A stretch of DNA of 64,000 bases, from the NCBI GenBank assembly GCA_023407175.1, contig JAEYMU010000007.1:1-64000 (forward strand), in the 5' to 3' direction. Both the position numbers and the translations under genes were made by a program. The DNA is from Bacillota bacterium. GTDB taxonomy: Bacteria; Bacillota_A; Clostridia; Lachnospirales; Lachnospiraceae. Below the pieces are notes generated by a model. The model was given only the letters and a program-made list of their open reading frames with translations. It was not told the DNA's origin and searched no databases. The first letter of the stretch is position 1, and each line of letters begins with the position of its first letter. Below are positions 16,848-25,124 of the stretch, one piece after another.

Positions 16848-16924
16848 CCTCCATTCTGCCGCTAACCCGTAAATTTGGGCACCCGCACAAATTTACCGTG
16901 TGAATTATGCTTTTCAATTCACAC
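16848..16924 (-). repeat. Intercistronic hairpin element, family 2, copy D
   Basis: In mRNA sense: a 9-bp hairpin GTGTGAATT / AATTCACAC (16898-16924), a 9-bp hairpin GTAAATTTG / CAAATTTAC (16869-16896), then GGCAGAATGGAGG, which is the SD of dgoD. Related copies are at 39783-39830 and 58204-58254; the first hairpin recurs at 56290-56315. Confidence 0.85.
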
Positions 16925-16935
16925 TAACCTGCTTT

Positions 16936-19302
16936 CTACAAATTTGTCAGACAATCAAATACCGGTACTGCATCAATCCCGGAAATCTCTGCAAAGGCTT
17001 CCTCATAAACTTCAAAACGCGCCGCCATCTCCGAATCACTTTTGATATGTCCGCCTTTTCTCTGCGGTGAAATATATAGATATAATCCCTTTTCTACAAT
17101 CTCTTTTTCGTATGCTTTAATACCAAATTCCCAGGTTGCTCCATTACAAAAATTATCATTAATCAAATCACTGTCCACAAAGGCATACCCAATGTCTCCC
17201 ATGTAATCAACCTTCATCAGGATTTGTTTACAGTTTTCGAAGGATTCCGGCTTTACTTTAATCTTTGCCCTGGCATTCACAATTTTGGTCGAGGTGATTG
17301 GACTTCCGATTACTGGACGTTTTAATTCCCCATTACTTGCTTTTTCCTTCGAGCTGACATCTTCCCATTCTATTTCCACCTTATTTTTTCCGTAGCTGAT
17401 CTCATAAGCTGTAAATAAATCACTCTGTAAAACCGGCTCATATTTCCTTTTGTCAACCTCCAGAGGGGTTTCCCGCGGAGGAAATACCGCAATAAATCCG
17501 TTCTCCTTTCCAATACTCTCGATACGGATTCTTCCCTTATCCTCCAGCACCGTCTCATCGGAAAGAATGATTAAATCTCCATCCTTCCTGTTCACCTTCC
17601 AAAGCCTCATGCTGTCTGAACGGCTAAGGACACATAACGCAAGCTCCTTCCCATCGGCTCCCTTAACCATAATCTTACTGGTCCGATCCTCCGGGGCAAA
17701 AATCGTATCCATTGCTTCAAATTGAAACTCCGGTTTCATTCCTTCCGGGATAAAGAAGAAATAATGAGGAACTCCCTTAACTTCTGTTCTAAGAATTGGC
17801 TGGACTGTAGCATATTTGAGCAAAATTCCGTCCATATTCATATTGACAGGCAATATGCAGCTGGCATTCTTATTTAAGGATAAACTACCGCTCGCCGGAA
17901 TGCGGATCCGGTCATTTTCCAACTGCAGCGAAATCGAAAAATCATTTTGATGATCCATTTCTACATGATCCTGAAAATTATTAATAAATACAAAGCCTGA
18001 ATCTCCATTCACCCTGACACAATAGCGTAATGTCTTAGTATCCTTCGGCTCCATATTCCCTGCTTCCTCAGGTAAAACTGTTTTTGTATTACATAATTCT
18101 TTCTCAAAGCTTTTATAAAAATAGTGAAGAAGCTTCACACGTTTGTAGGATTCCCTGATCTGACCATACTCGCCGACTGCCGCCTGATAATCATATGACA
18201 TCTTGGGAAGCGCACATTCATTTAAATACGGAACTCTTTTACCCTTGGGATTGGTACCTCCGTGAAACATATAGTATCCCAGAAAGTTGCAGCCGCTGGC
18301 AGTCTTAATATTCGCCAGAGCTTCAACACTCTCAAAGGGCAATTGAAAGCGGTACTTATAATAATTTGCCATTCCTCCGCCCATTTCACAGCATACAAAG
18401 GGGAAATCCTCCGGCGGATATTCCGGATCGAAATTATAGTATTTGGGAGCGTTATTATTATGGAAATCCTTATAGATAAACTCAGTAGTAGCCGGATGCT
18501 CCTTGACATCATCTCCGTAAAAAATCCAGGGCCAGTATGCATATCCTCCCCAAAGCGGCAAAACATACTCGATAGGAGCACAGGCTCCTCCCCAGGCCGT
18601 TGTACTGTAAAGAGGTGTGATTAAGCCCTCTTCTATTGCGATATCCTTTAAAATCTTCATATGGGAAGGTCCTTCATTGCCGCTGGCAGTCCACTCACCG
18701 CTATTTTCGGTTGTAGGCTCCCAGGGAGATGAGGCATGTTCGTATTCATTTTCTATTTGAATGCTGACGATAGGGCCTGCGTCTTTAAACATAAGCCCTT
18801 CCACCTGTTTTCCAATCTCTTTGATGTATCTTCTGACATAAAACAGGTATTCTTCATCATTGCTTCGAACGTCATAGGTCGCTCCGAACATCCAATCTGG
18901 AAAGCCGCCATTTCTGCACTCTCCATGTGAAAAGGGTCCGATTCTTAGTAAGATAAAAATTTCATGCTCTTTACATAATTCTGCGAATTTTCGTATGTTC
19001 TTGTTCCCGCTCCAGTCGAAAATCCCTTTCTCTTCTTCATGATGAATCCAGAAAAGGTAGGTTGAGATCATCGTAATTCCCGCCATTTTCATTTTAATAA
19101 TTTCATCTTCCCAGAACTGTTCTTCAATTCTGGAGAAATGCATTTCACCGGAAATGGCATAAAAGGGCTGATTATTGTATTCCATATAATAATTTGTGAA
19201 ATTAATCATATCCCCGTTTACACTTGTTCCCTTATATTCAACAGGGCAGGGATATATCGCCGGTTTAACTCCCTTAGTATCAATTTTGTATTCCGTACTC
19301 AT
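16936..19302 (-). CDS. GH35 beta-galactosidase, cytoplasmic
   Basis: The 788-residue protein opens with the GH35 (beta/alpha)8 domain: ISGEMHFSRI, WIHHEEEKGIFDW, RIGPFSHGEC, the acid/base Glu in SIQIENEYEHA, and the nucleophile Glu in FVCCEMGGGM. The C-terminal 400 residues are beta-sandwich accessory domains. No signal peptide is visible, so it should act on oligosaccharide brought in by the ABC importer. It removes terminal beta-galactose. Start ATG 19302, 16 bases after the permease stop; dgoD follows. Confidence 0.93.
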   Translation of the reverse strand: MSTEYKIDTKGVKPAIYPCPVEYKGTSVNGDMINFTNYYMEYNNQPFYAISGEMHFSRIEEQFWEDEIIKMKMAGITMISTYLFWIHHEEEKGIFDWSGNKNIRKFAELCKEHEIFILLRIGPFSHGECRNGGFPDWMFGATYDVRSNDEEYLFYVRRYIKEIGKQVEGLMFKDAGPIVSIQIENEYEHASSPWEPTTENSGEWTASGNEGPSHMKILKDIAIEEGLITPLYSTTAWGGACAPIEYVLPLWGGYAYWPWIFYGDDVKEHPATTEFIYKDFHNNNAPKYYNFDPEYPPEDFPFVCCEMGGGMANYYKYRFQLPFESVEALANIKTASGCNFLGYYMFHGGTNPKGKRVPYLNECALPKMSYDYQAAVGEYGQIRESYKRVKLLHYFYKSFEKELCNTKTVLPEEAGNMEPKDTKTLRYCVRVNGDSGFVFINNFQDHVEMDHQNDFSISLQLENDRIRIPASGSLSLNKNASCILPVNMNMDGILLKYATVQPILRTEVKGVPHYFFFIPEGMKPEFQFEAMDTIFAPEDRTSKIMVKGADGKELALCVLSRSDSMRLWKVNRKDGDLIILSDETVLEDKGRIRIESIGKENGFIAVFPPRETPLEVDKRKYEPVLQSDLFTAYEISYGKNKVEIEWEDVSSKEKASNGELKRPVIGSPITSTKIVNARAKIKVKPESFENCKQILMKVDYMGDIGYAFVDSDLINDNFCNGATWEFGIKAYEKEIVEKGLYLYISPQRKGGHIKSDSEMAARFEVYEEAFAEISGIDAVPVFDCLTNL

Positions 19303-19318
19303 GCTAGCTTTATCCTTT

Positions 19319-20125
19319 CTATTTGCTGGCCCCTAAAATACCTGCCACAAAATGTTTCTGCATTGTCATAAATATCAATATTGTCGGTAAGGTTGCAATA
19401 ACCACCGAAACCAGGATCTGTCCATAATCCACATAATATGCCGATGACAGGGAAGAAATAAAAAGTGTCAGGGTTTTATTTTCGTTGGACTGAAGTGTCA
19501 GCAGAGGCCACAAATAATTATTCCATTCCTTCATAAATGCATAAATAAATCCTGCCGCAAAGGTTGATTTCATTGGAGGTGCTGCAATTTTGAAGAAAAT
19601 ACGAATTTCACTTGCTCCATCAATTCTTGCCGCTTCAATAATTTCATTCGGTAACGCTTTAAAGCTTTGTCTGAAAAAGAAAATCAAAAATGTATTGGAC
19701 AGGGCCGCTATAATTACGCTAAGCTTCGTATCAATCAAGCCTGCATCGAACATAAAATTGAAAAGCGGAATCATAATTGCCGCAAAGGGAATCATCATCG
19801 TTAACAAAAATAAGCTGAACAGCTTATTTCTTACCTTGCTTGGATATTTTTCAAAGCCATAGCCGGCCATGGCACACACCAGCAAAACAAGGGGGACCTG
19901 AACCAATGTTATTATGGATGTATTCTGGATTGATTTAAAAATATCCGCCGTTGCCTGTACCGCATTCAAATTATTAAAGAATTCAGTACCAAACAGCAAT
20001 TTTCCTTTTGTAATCTCCTTGGATTTATTCGTTGCGCCAACAATCATCCAATAAAACGGAAATAAGCAAATAATTGATGATATCATTAAAAAAGCATGCT
20101 TCAGAAACTGTTTTATACGTTTCAT
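19319..20125 (-). CDS. Carbohydrate ABC transporter permease (MalG type)
   Basis: Inner-membrane permease of 268 residues with six predicted helices and the CUT1 EAA loop (EIIEAARIDGASEIRIFFKI). Start ATG 20125 follows AAAGGAGGA and lies one base after the first permease stop, so the two are translationally linked. It pairs with the product of 20127-21005 and the lipoprotein at 21090-22406. No ATPase gene is present here; CUT1 importers in Clostridia often borrow a shared MsmX-type ATPase encoded elsewhere. Confidence 0.93.
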   Translation of the reverse strand: MKRIKQFLKHAFLMISSIICLFPFYWMIVGATNKSKEITKGKLLFGTEFFNNLNAVQATADIFKSIQNTSIITLVQVPLVLLVCAMAGYGFEKYPSKVRNKLFSLFLLTMMIPFAAIMIPLFNFMFDAGLIDTKLSVIIAALSNTFLIFFFRQSFKALPNEIIEAARIDGASEIRIFFKIAAPPMKSTFAAGFIYAFMKEWNNYLWPLLTLQSNENKTLTLFISSLSSAYYVDYGQILVSVVIATLPTILIFMTMQKHFVAGILGASK

Positions 20126-20126
20126 T

Positions 20127-21005
20127 TTAATCCTCCTTTGCCACTTTAAATTGAACAAATGCTAAAAGGGCAACTAATGTTACTATGACATATGACATTG
20201 TTACGGAGTATCCAAAATTAGGAGAGTACACAAATGCATTATTATATATATACTGGGACATGGTCGTTGTCATCTCCGCCGGACCGCCCCCGGTTATATT
20301 CATCGGTTCATCAAACAGCTGCAAGGTACCGTTTGTTGTCATAATCGTAGTTAATAAAATAATGGGCTTTAATTGAGGAATCGTAATTTTGAAAAAGGTT
20401 TGAATCGAATTTGCACCATCCACTTTTGCCGCCTCATAAGTCTCTGCCGGAATATTCTGTAAAGCGGCCAGGTAAAACATCATGTTATAGCCGGTCCATC
20501 TCCAGGTCAAAGCTATGATGATGACTACTCTTGCCCACAATGGATCATTCAGAAAGAAAATTGGTTCTTTAATCAGATGCAGGTTCATCAACAGGTAATT
20601 AATAATACCATCATTGGCGAACATTAATTTAAAAAGTACCGAATATGCTACCAGCGATGTTACACAGGGTACAAACAGCGCCGTACGATAGAAGGTTCTG
20701 AATCTAAGCTTGGGAGAATTCAGAATTGTTGCATAAATTAAGGCAAGCATGAGCATCAGCGGTGCCTGAATCACAAGAAATAAAAATGTATTGCCGATTG
20801 TCCTATGGAAAATCTTATCACCCAATAAACGATTAATATTTGACAGACCGCCGAAGACGTAATCGCCTTCCTTTAACACTTTAAATGACAAACTTATTGA
20901 ACCAATCATTGGATAAAGCGTAAATAATACAAATGCAAGCATTGCAAAAGAGATAAAAAACCAACCATATTTGTCGTAACTAACAGTTTTTTGCCTTTTT
21001 TTCAT
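20127..21005 (-). CDS. Carbohydrate ABC transporter permease (MalF/UgpA type)
   Basis: Permease of 292 residues with six transmembrane helices and the EAA motif (ETYEAAKVDGANSIQTFFKITIP). Start ATG 21005 with SD AAAGGTGAG. Companion of the MalG-type permease downstream and the solute-binding lipoprotein upstream; substrate inferred to be a galactoside from the GH35 gene in the same operon. Confidence 0.93.
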   Translation of the reverse strand: MKKRQKTVSYDKYGWFFISFAMLAFVLFTLYPMIGSISLSFKVLKEGDYVFGGLSNINRLLGDKIFHRTIGNTFLFLVIQAPLMLMLALIYATILNSPKLRFRTFYRTALFVPCVTSLVAYSVLFKLMFANDGIINYLLMNLHLIKEPIFFLNDPLWARVVIIIALTWRWTGYNMMFYLAALQNIPAETYEAAKVDGANSIQTFFKITIPQLKPIILLTTIMTTNGTLQLFDEPMNITGGGPAEMTTTMSQYIYNNAFVYSPNFGYSVTMSYVIVTLVALLAFVQFKVAKED

Positions 21006-21089
21006 ATTCTCACCTTTCTTAGCATACAATGAGATTATGGATTTACCGGCTTAAATTATACAGGTAAATCCATCATCTCAAGGTCTATA

Positions 21090-22406
21090 TCATTGAATCT
21101 GGTTCTTTAACTGGTCTTCTGCCTGCTTTAATGCATCGTCAATACTAATATCTCCCTGCAAATAGCTGAACAAGGCTGTATTAACCGCCGTATTTGCCTC
21201 CGGAACATTTTTTCCGTAAGTTACTGCCGGTATTTCAGGTAACCAATTTACGAATTCCTCATACACCTTCTGACCGCCAAAGAATTCATCTTCTGTCTGG
21301 AAGGCTTCTCCGTTCAACGCCGGTAAGTAACTGCCCAAAGCTCCCTGGTTAACTAAAATGTCGCCATAAAAATCAACATCACCTGCGTATACAGTTTTCA
21401 AAAAGTCAACAATTGCCGCTTTATCCTGTCCGTTATCCAACACATACCAGCTGGAGCCGCCTGTATTTGAAGCATTTACAGAATTAGCATTATTAAGTCT
21501 TGGCGTAGAAGTAACAGCCCATTTACCTGATTGACTTGCCTCTGCTTTAATTGTTGAAATTCTCCATGCAGCATTAATAACTGTTGCTGTTGTTCCATCA
21601 TTAATTGCACCTGCAAGTGTTGAATCATCTGCGCATTCTAAAATGATGCCTGCGTCTCTCATTTTCTTAATTGTTTCTAAGGATTCCTTTAAAGCTTCAT
21701 TATTGGTTATCGTTAATTCTCCGTTAGAATCGCAGTACCATGCTCCTGCGGACTGCATCATTGTTCGAAACAGCGAAGAATAATTTGTACCATTTGCAAC
21801 CGTCATCTTAACGCCTGTTTTTTCCTCTACTGTTTTTCCTATCTCAATAAATCTGTCCCAGGTAATATCCTTTAAATCATCCGCAGTAAAGCCTGCTGCC
21901 TCCAGATAATCTGTCCGGTAGAACATTCCGGTAGCCCCGGAGTCAAACGGGATACCGTATGCCTTATCCTTATAGGTCATTACCTCAACCTTATATGGAG
22001 TAAAGCTGCTGTAATCTATATCATCATTTAATGCGTAAAAATATTTTGAATAGGAATTAAGATATTGAAAAATGCTGTAATCTTCAATCAAGCAGATATC
22101 CGGCAGACTCTTACCTCCGGATGCCAAGCCTGTTTGCAGCTTTTTATAAATATCTTCTTTTGAGTTTGATATTACTTCAATTTCTACATTGGCATCAGGC
22201 TTTAATTTTTTATAATATTCCGCTGCGGTCTTCATAACGGCAACATTGAAATTATCATCCCAGGCCCAAATAGTAATTGTTTGTTTTTCCTGCTTTCCTT
22301 CATTATTTGACTCTTCATTACTTCCATTACTGCTTTTTCCACAGCCGGTTAATACGATACTGCATAATAACACTGCTGTTAATAGTAACTTGAAATACTT
22401 TCTCAT
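21090..22406 (-). CDS. Sugar ABC transporter substrate-binding lipoprotein
   Basis: The 438-residue protein has a lipoprotein signal (MRKYFKLLLTAVLLCS then lipobox LTGC), an Asn/Ser/Glu linker and a family 1 extracellular solute-binding domain (TITIWAWDDNFN, YGIPFDSGATGMFYRTDYL). Start ATG 22406 with SD GGGAGG. First gene of the operon. It captures the oligosaccharide outside the membrane and delivers it to the two permeases. Confidence 0.93.
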   Translation of the reverse strand: MRKYFKLLLTAVLLCSIVLTGCGKSSNGSNEESNNEGKQEKQTITIWAWDDNFNVAVMKTAAEYYKKLKPDANVEIEVISNSKEDIYKKLQTGLASGGKSLPDICLIEDYSIFQYLNSYSKYFYALNDDIDYSSFTPYKVEVMTYKDKAYGIPFDSGATGMFYRTDYLEAAGFTADDLKDITWDRFIEIGKTVEEKTGVKMTVANGTNYSSLFRTMMQSAGAWYCDSNGELTITNNEALKESLETIKKMRDAGIILECADDSTLAGAINDGTTATVINAAWRISTIKAEASQSGKWAVTSTPRLNNANSVNASNTGGSSWYVLDNGQDKAAIVDFLKTVYAGDVDFYGDILVNQGALGSYLPALNGEAFQTEDEFFGGQKVYEEFVNWLPEIPAVTYGKNVPEANTAVNTALFSYLQGDISIDDALKQAEDQLKNQIQ

Positions 22407-22431
22407 TGTAAATCCTCCCTTTTTTGTTTGC

Positions 22432-22454
22432 ATATACGAACACTGTTCGTATAT
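22432..22454. promoter_or_regulatory. 23-bp perfect palindrome, probable operator
   Basis: Eleven-base arms (ATATACGAACA and TGTTCGTATAT) around one central C lie between the operon promoter and the start of the solute-binding protein. Position just downstream of the -10 box fits repression by road-block or steric hindrance. The IclR protein encoded at the operon end is the likely ligand, by context only. Confidence 0.7.
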
Positions 22455-22469
22455 ATTATCTGTAGACTT

Positions 22470-22498
22470 ATATTAGCACATTGCATCATTTTTAGCAA
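22470..22498 (-). promoter_or_regulatory. Promoter of the galactoside/galactonate operon
   Basis: Minus strand TTGCTA (22498-22493), 17-base spacer, TAATAT (22475-22470), about 64 bases upstream of the first start codon, with the palindrome directly downstream. Confidence 0.65.
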
Positions 22499-22561
22499 TA
22501 GAATAACTAAAAAACATTAAAAATAATCAATTTTCACAAAAATAATATGCCTGATTTATGA

Positions 22562-22615
22562 AAAACAACAAAACAGACCCGTGGCGGGCGGGTGAGCCCC
22601 GATCCAGGTCTGTTT
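22562..22615 (-). terminator. Terminator after the methyltransferase gene
   Basis: Arms AAACAGACC (22571-22579) and GGTCTGTTT (22607-22615) enclose an inner GGGC/GCCC hairpin. On the minus strand it ends in TTTTGTTGTTTTT. Its 5' sequence CAGACCTGGAT is shared with the terminator at 25862-25921. Confidence 0.75.
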
Positions 22616-22715
22616 CTTGATATTATCTTATTTTATTTATTCTCATGCCTTTTGCCTGTTTCAGCAGGCGGATTCGTTGGTTACTAAAGTGATCATCTGT
22701 ATCCATATGAATGTA

Positions 22716-23330
22716 TCAATATTTTTTACGTCCAATTATAATGCATTCAGTAAGTGGTTTTGCTTTGACAACTTCACCACTTTGTAATATAAATCCATGT
22801 GATGCCACGAAATCCTTCAGTTCTCCTGCCTTCCATTTATGAAAGGTGTGAAACCCTACTTTTTCCATCATCCAAATTAATACTTTATTGTAATTCCCAT
22901 CATATACAAAAGTTGGTGCAATCAAAAGCCCTCCCTGTTTTAACACTCTGCAAATTTCTGCCAAGGCCTGATCCGGTTCCGGCATAATATGCAGAGCATT
23001 TGCTATGACTACAACATCAAACGACTCATCCTTATATCTAAGAGCAGTCGCATCTGCAACATTGAATTCAATGTTTGCCCCTTTTCCTTGTTTCTTAGCT
23101 TCTTCTACCATCTTAGGTGAAAAGTCAGTTGCTGTCCACAATTTCACATCTCCAGCAAGACGATACGTGAGCTGTCCTGTTCCGCAGGCAAGTTCCAGCA
23201 CGGAATCAGTGTGCGACAGATGCTTTCGAATGCGACGGCACAGTTCATCGTAGACCATAGCGTTCTTTTTCATAAATCCTGTATATATAAATGCAAACCT
23301 TTCCCAAAATCTCTTATTTGACTTATCCAC
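22716..23330 (-). CDS. Class I SAM-dependent methyltransferase
   Basis: A 204-residue single-domain methyltransferase. Motif I is VLELACGTGQLTYRLA, then WTATDFSPKMVEEA (motif II), FNVADATALRYKDESFD and ICRVLKQGGLLIAPT. It resembles UbiE/type 11 enzymes. Substrate unknown. Start ATG 23330. No operon partner points to a pathway; it lies in a strip of small accessory genes and gene remnants. Confidence 0.85.
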   Translation of the reverse strand: MDKSNKRFWERFAFIYTGFMKKNAMVYDELCRRIRKHLSHTDSVLELACGTGQLTYRLAGDVKLWTATDFSPKMVEEAKKQGKGANIEFNVADATALRYKDESFDVVVIANALHIMPEPDQALAEICRVLKQGGLLIAPTFVYDGNYNKVLIWMMEKVGFHTFHKWKAGELKDFVASHGFILQSGEVVKAKPLTECIIIGRKKY

Positions 23331-23379
23331 TTCCTTTTCCTTTCCTTTTTACATCAAAACAATCCGCTTTTTACATTTT

Positions 23380-23886
23380 CTATTCTCTGATTATGGAATA
23401 CAATTTCATATCAAGAACAGCTCCATTTTTCACCGCATTCTTTCTCATAGTGCCTTCATACATAAAGCCTGCTTTTTCAAGTATACGGCATGACCCAATA
23501 TTATAAGAAAATGGCTCTGCAAAAATCCTTATCATATCAGTATTTTCAAATATATGCTTACATACCTGCTTAACAGCGCTTGTTCCAATTCCTTGTCCCC
23601 AATATTCCTCTGCAATATAGTAGCCCATTTCCGCAGTTTTGGAATGAATATTATCTTTGCGAAACACACCGATACTTCCTACCGCCTTGTCATCAATTGT
23701 GATTGCAAAAGCATATACTTTATCCTTATCTGCATCAAGCATTGCCGATATATAAGCCCTAGCATCTTCAGCTGTGTATGGATATGGCAATCCATCTCTT
23801 AGATTATCCTGAATTTTTTTGTTATTTAAAGCTTCTGCAAGGTCACTTGCATCATCTACTCTCCACGAACGTATTTTACATTCCAT
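23380..23886 (-). CDS. GNAT-family N-acetyltransferase (RimJ/RimL type)
   Basis: The 168-residue protein has a GNAT fold with the acetyl-CoA pyrophosphate loop in YYIAEEYWGQGIGTSAV and the terminal RIFAEPFSYNIGSCRILEKAGF of RimJ/L-like members. It may acetylate a protein N-terminus, an amino acid or a drug; sequence does not decide. Start ATG 23886, SD AGGAGGCC overlapping the purine run. It is 49 bases upstream of the methyltransferase and probably cotranscribed. Confidence 0.87.
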   Translation of the reverse strand: MECKIRSWRVDDASDLAEALNNKKIQDNLRDGLPYPYTAEDARAYISAMLDADKDKVYAFAITIDDKAVGSIGVFRKDNIHSKTAEMGYYIAEEYWGQGIGTSAVKQVCKHIFENTDMIRIFAEPFSYNIGSCRILEKAGFMYEGTMRKNAVKNGAVLDMKLYSIIRE

Positions 23887-23926
23887 TTTAGGCCTCCTGA
23901 TACTTTTCTATCATACGCGATCCTTA

Positions 23927-24005
23927 TCACTGATTAAATAAACCTATTTCAATCAAATTACCTTCCGGGTCAGCAACATAACAGGTATGTTGCCCCTCTA
24001 TAAAA
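23927..24005 (-). pseudogene. C-terminal remnant of a VOC (glyoxalase-like) protein
   Basis: In one minus-strand frame the sequence reads GQHTCYVADPEGNLIEIG followed by LFNQ and TGA at 23929-23927. The pattern (aromatic-VADPEGNLIE) is the metal-binding end of VOC-family proteins. There is no start; the frame is closed upstream by a stop. It is a fragment of about 25 codons. Confidence 0.6.
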
Positions 24006-24034
24006 GAATACAGCAATTAGTAAATCGTCCATAT

Positions 24035-24099
24035 TCTAATTTTCTCATCCTCCTTAGCAGTATTCGTATTAAATCAAGCATTTCTTTTTCCGAACGCAT
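24035..24099 (-). pseudogene. N-terminal remnant of an ANT(6)-like aminoglycoside adenylyltransferase
   Basis: ATG 24099 with SD GGAGG begins MRSEKEMLDLI, then after a frame change AKEDEKIR. This matches the opening of streptomycin 6-adenylyltransferases (MR-EKEM-DLIL--AK-DERIR). The rest, including the nucleotidyltransferase GS motif, is missing. It abuts the VOC fragment, so two gene ends were joined by deletion. Call from memory of the family; not checked by search. Confidence 0.45.
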
Positions 24100-24126
24100 A
24101 CTGCCTCCATATAATTCTTGTTATCG

Positions 24127-24804
24127 TTACACATTTGTAATCCAATACTTTTCTATTTCAACAGATTCAACATACTCCTGCTTCAGTTCCGTAAGCTTTT
24201 GAAAATGCTCCGTATTCGTATGAAGCTTCTGAGCCGATTCGCCTGTCCATAGTTCCATTAGGCATAAGTCATCCTCTGAATATACCGGAAAATAATAATC
24301 GTATTTATAATTACCGGGTTCCTCTTTTGAATGCTGTATAATATCCTGTTCCTTTACCTTTCTGTAAAATTCATCTCTTTTTCCTTTAATAACCCGATAT
24401 GTTACCTGCAACATGAATAATCGATTTGAGTTATTCACCGCCTCTCTATAATTTAATGCTTTACATACAGCAAAATATTTTCCAAACCCCTTTGTCCACA
24501 TATCAATTTCATTTTCAATCTCGTTTACTTCATTCATAATAAAGCAAACCAGTTTACAGCTGGTCTGCGCCATACCAGGCAATAAAACAGAAAATCCCCA
24601 CTCTACATCTTTTTTATCATCTTCAAATCCATTTCTGGCATCCACAATAAACTTACAATTATGATGTTCCTTCAGCAGCTCCCATGCGAATGTGGCCGGC
24701 CTTCTATAATCCTCTCCACAGGTATATTTCTTCCATGTTAATAAAACTACATTATCCTCTTCTATAAATTTAACATTGCAAAAATCCGAATTATATTCTT
24801 TCAT
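24127..24804 (-). CDS. Uncharacterised protein with C-terminal ABM-like domain
   Basis: The 225-residue protein appears to have two parts. Residues 1-120 resemble a STAS/SpoIIAA-like fold (VVLLTWKKYTCGEDY, CKFIVDARNGFED). Residues 130-225 resemble an antibiotic-biosynthesis monooxygenase-type dimeric alpha/beta barrel (FMLQVTYRVIKGKRDEFYRKV, LCLMELWTGESAQKLHTNTEHF). ABM domains act on quinones, haem or signalling molecules; no cofactor site can be named. I use ATG 24804, preceded by GGGAGTAAGAGAG, over the TTG one codon earlier. Confidence 0.6.
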   Translation of the reverse strand: MKEYNSDFCNVKFIEEDNVVLLTWKKYTCGEDYRRPATFAWELLKEHHNCKFIVDARNGFEDDKKDVEWGFSVLLPGMAQTSCKLVCFIMNEVNEIENEIDMWTKGFGKYFAVCKALNYREAVNNSNRLFMLQVTYRVIKGKRDEFYRKVKEQDIIQHSKEEPGNYKYDYYFPVYSEDDLCLMELWTGESAQKLHTNTEHFQKLTELKQEYVESVEIEKYWITNV

Positions 24805-24807
24805 CAA

Positions 24808-25124
24808 TCTCTCTTACTCCCTTTCACCTTACTAACTGCCATAAATTATACACCTTCAAACAATTCAGTTAATATTTTCATTGTCATAGTAGTTCGCTTT
24901 ATCATTATTTTTGAAAAACATGCTGGATTGATTATAAATGATTATTCCTGTTTTATCTGAAGCCGGATAGCTAATAATATCGGGTGAATTTGTCGTGTCA
25001 AAATCTATATATTTTAGCACTTCACTTGATAATCAGAAGCTTGACTTTACCATAATCCCCTCCTCTCCAAATTTTAAATTTAACAATTTTTAATATGTTA
25101 CTATTTATTTCCGGTTGATGCTTA
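24808..25124. other. 317-bp gap holding an interrupted small frame
   Basis: Apart from the SD of the downstream gene, the only content I can support is the minus-strand frame at 24865-25053 (separate entry). No promoter or terminator stands out. Confidence 0.5.
24865..25053 (-). pseudogene. 63-codon frame interrupted by one in-frame TGA
   Basis: A good SD (GAGGAGGGG) precedes ATG 25053. The frame reads MVKSSF, hits TGA at 25035-25033, and then stays open for 55 more codons (SEVLKYIDFDTTN ... YYDNENIN) to a TGA at 24867-24865. The second part has coding-like composition. Most simply it is a small gene broken by a nonsense mutation or a sequencing error; the protein is not recognised. Confidence 0.45.
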
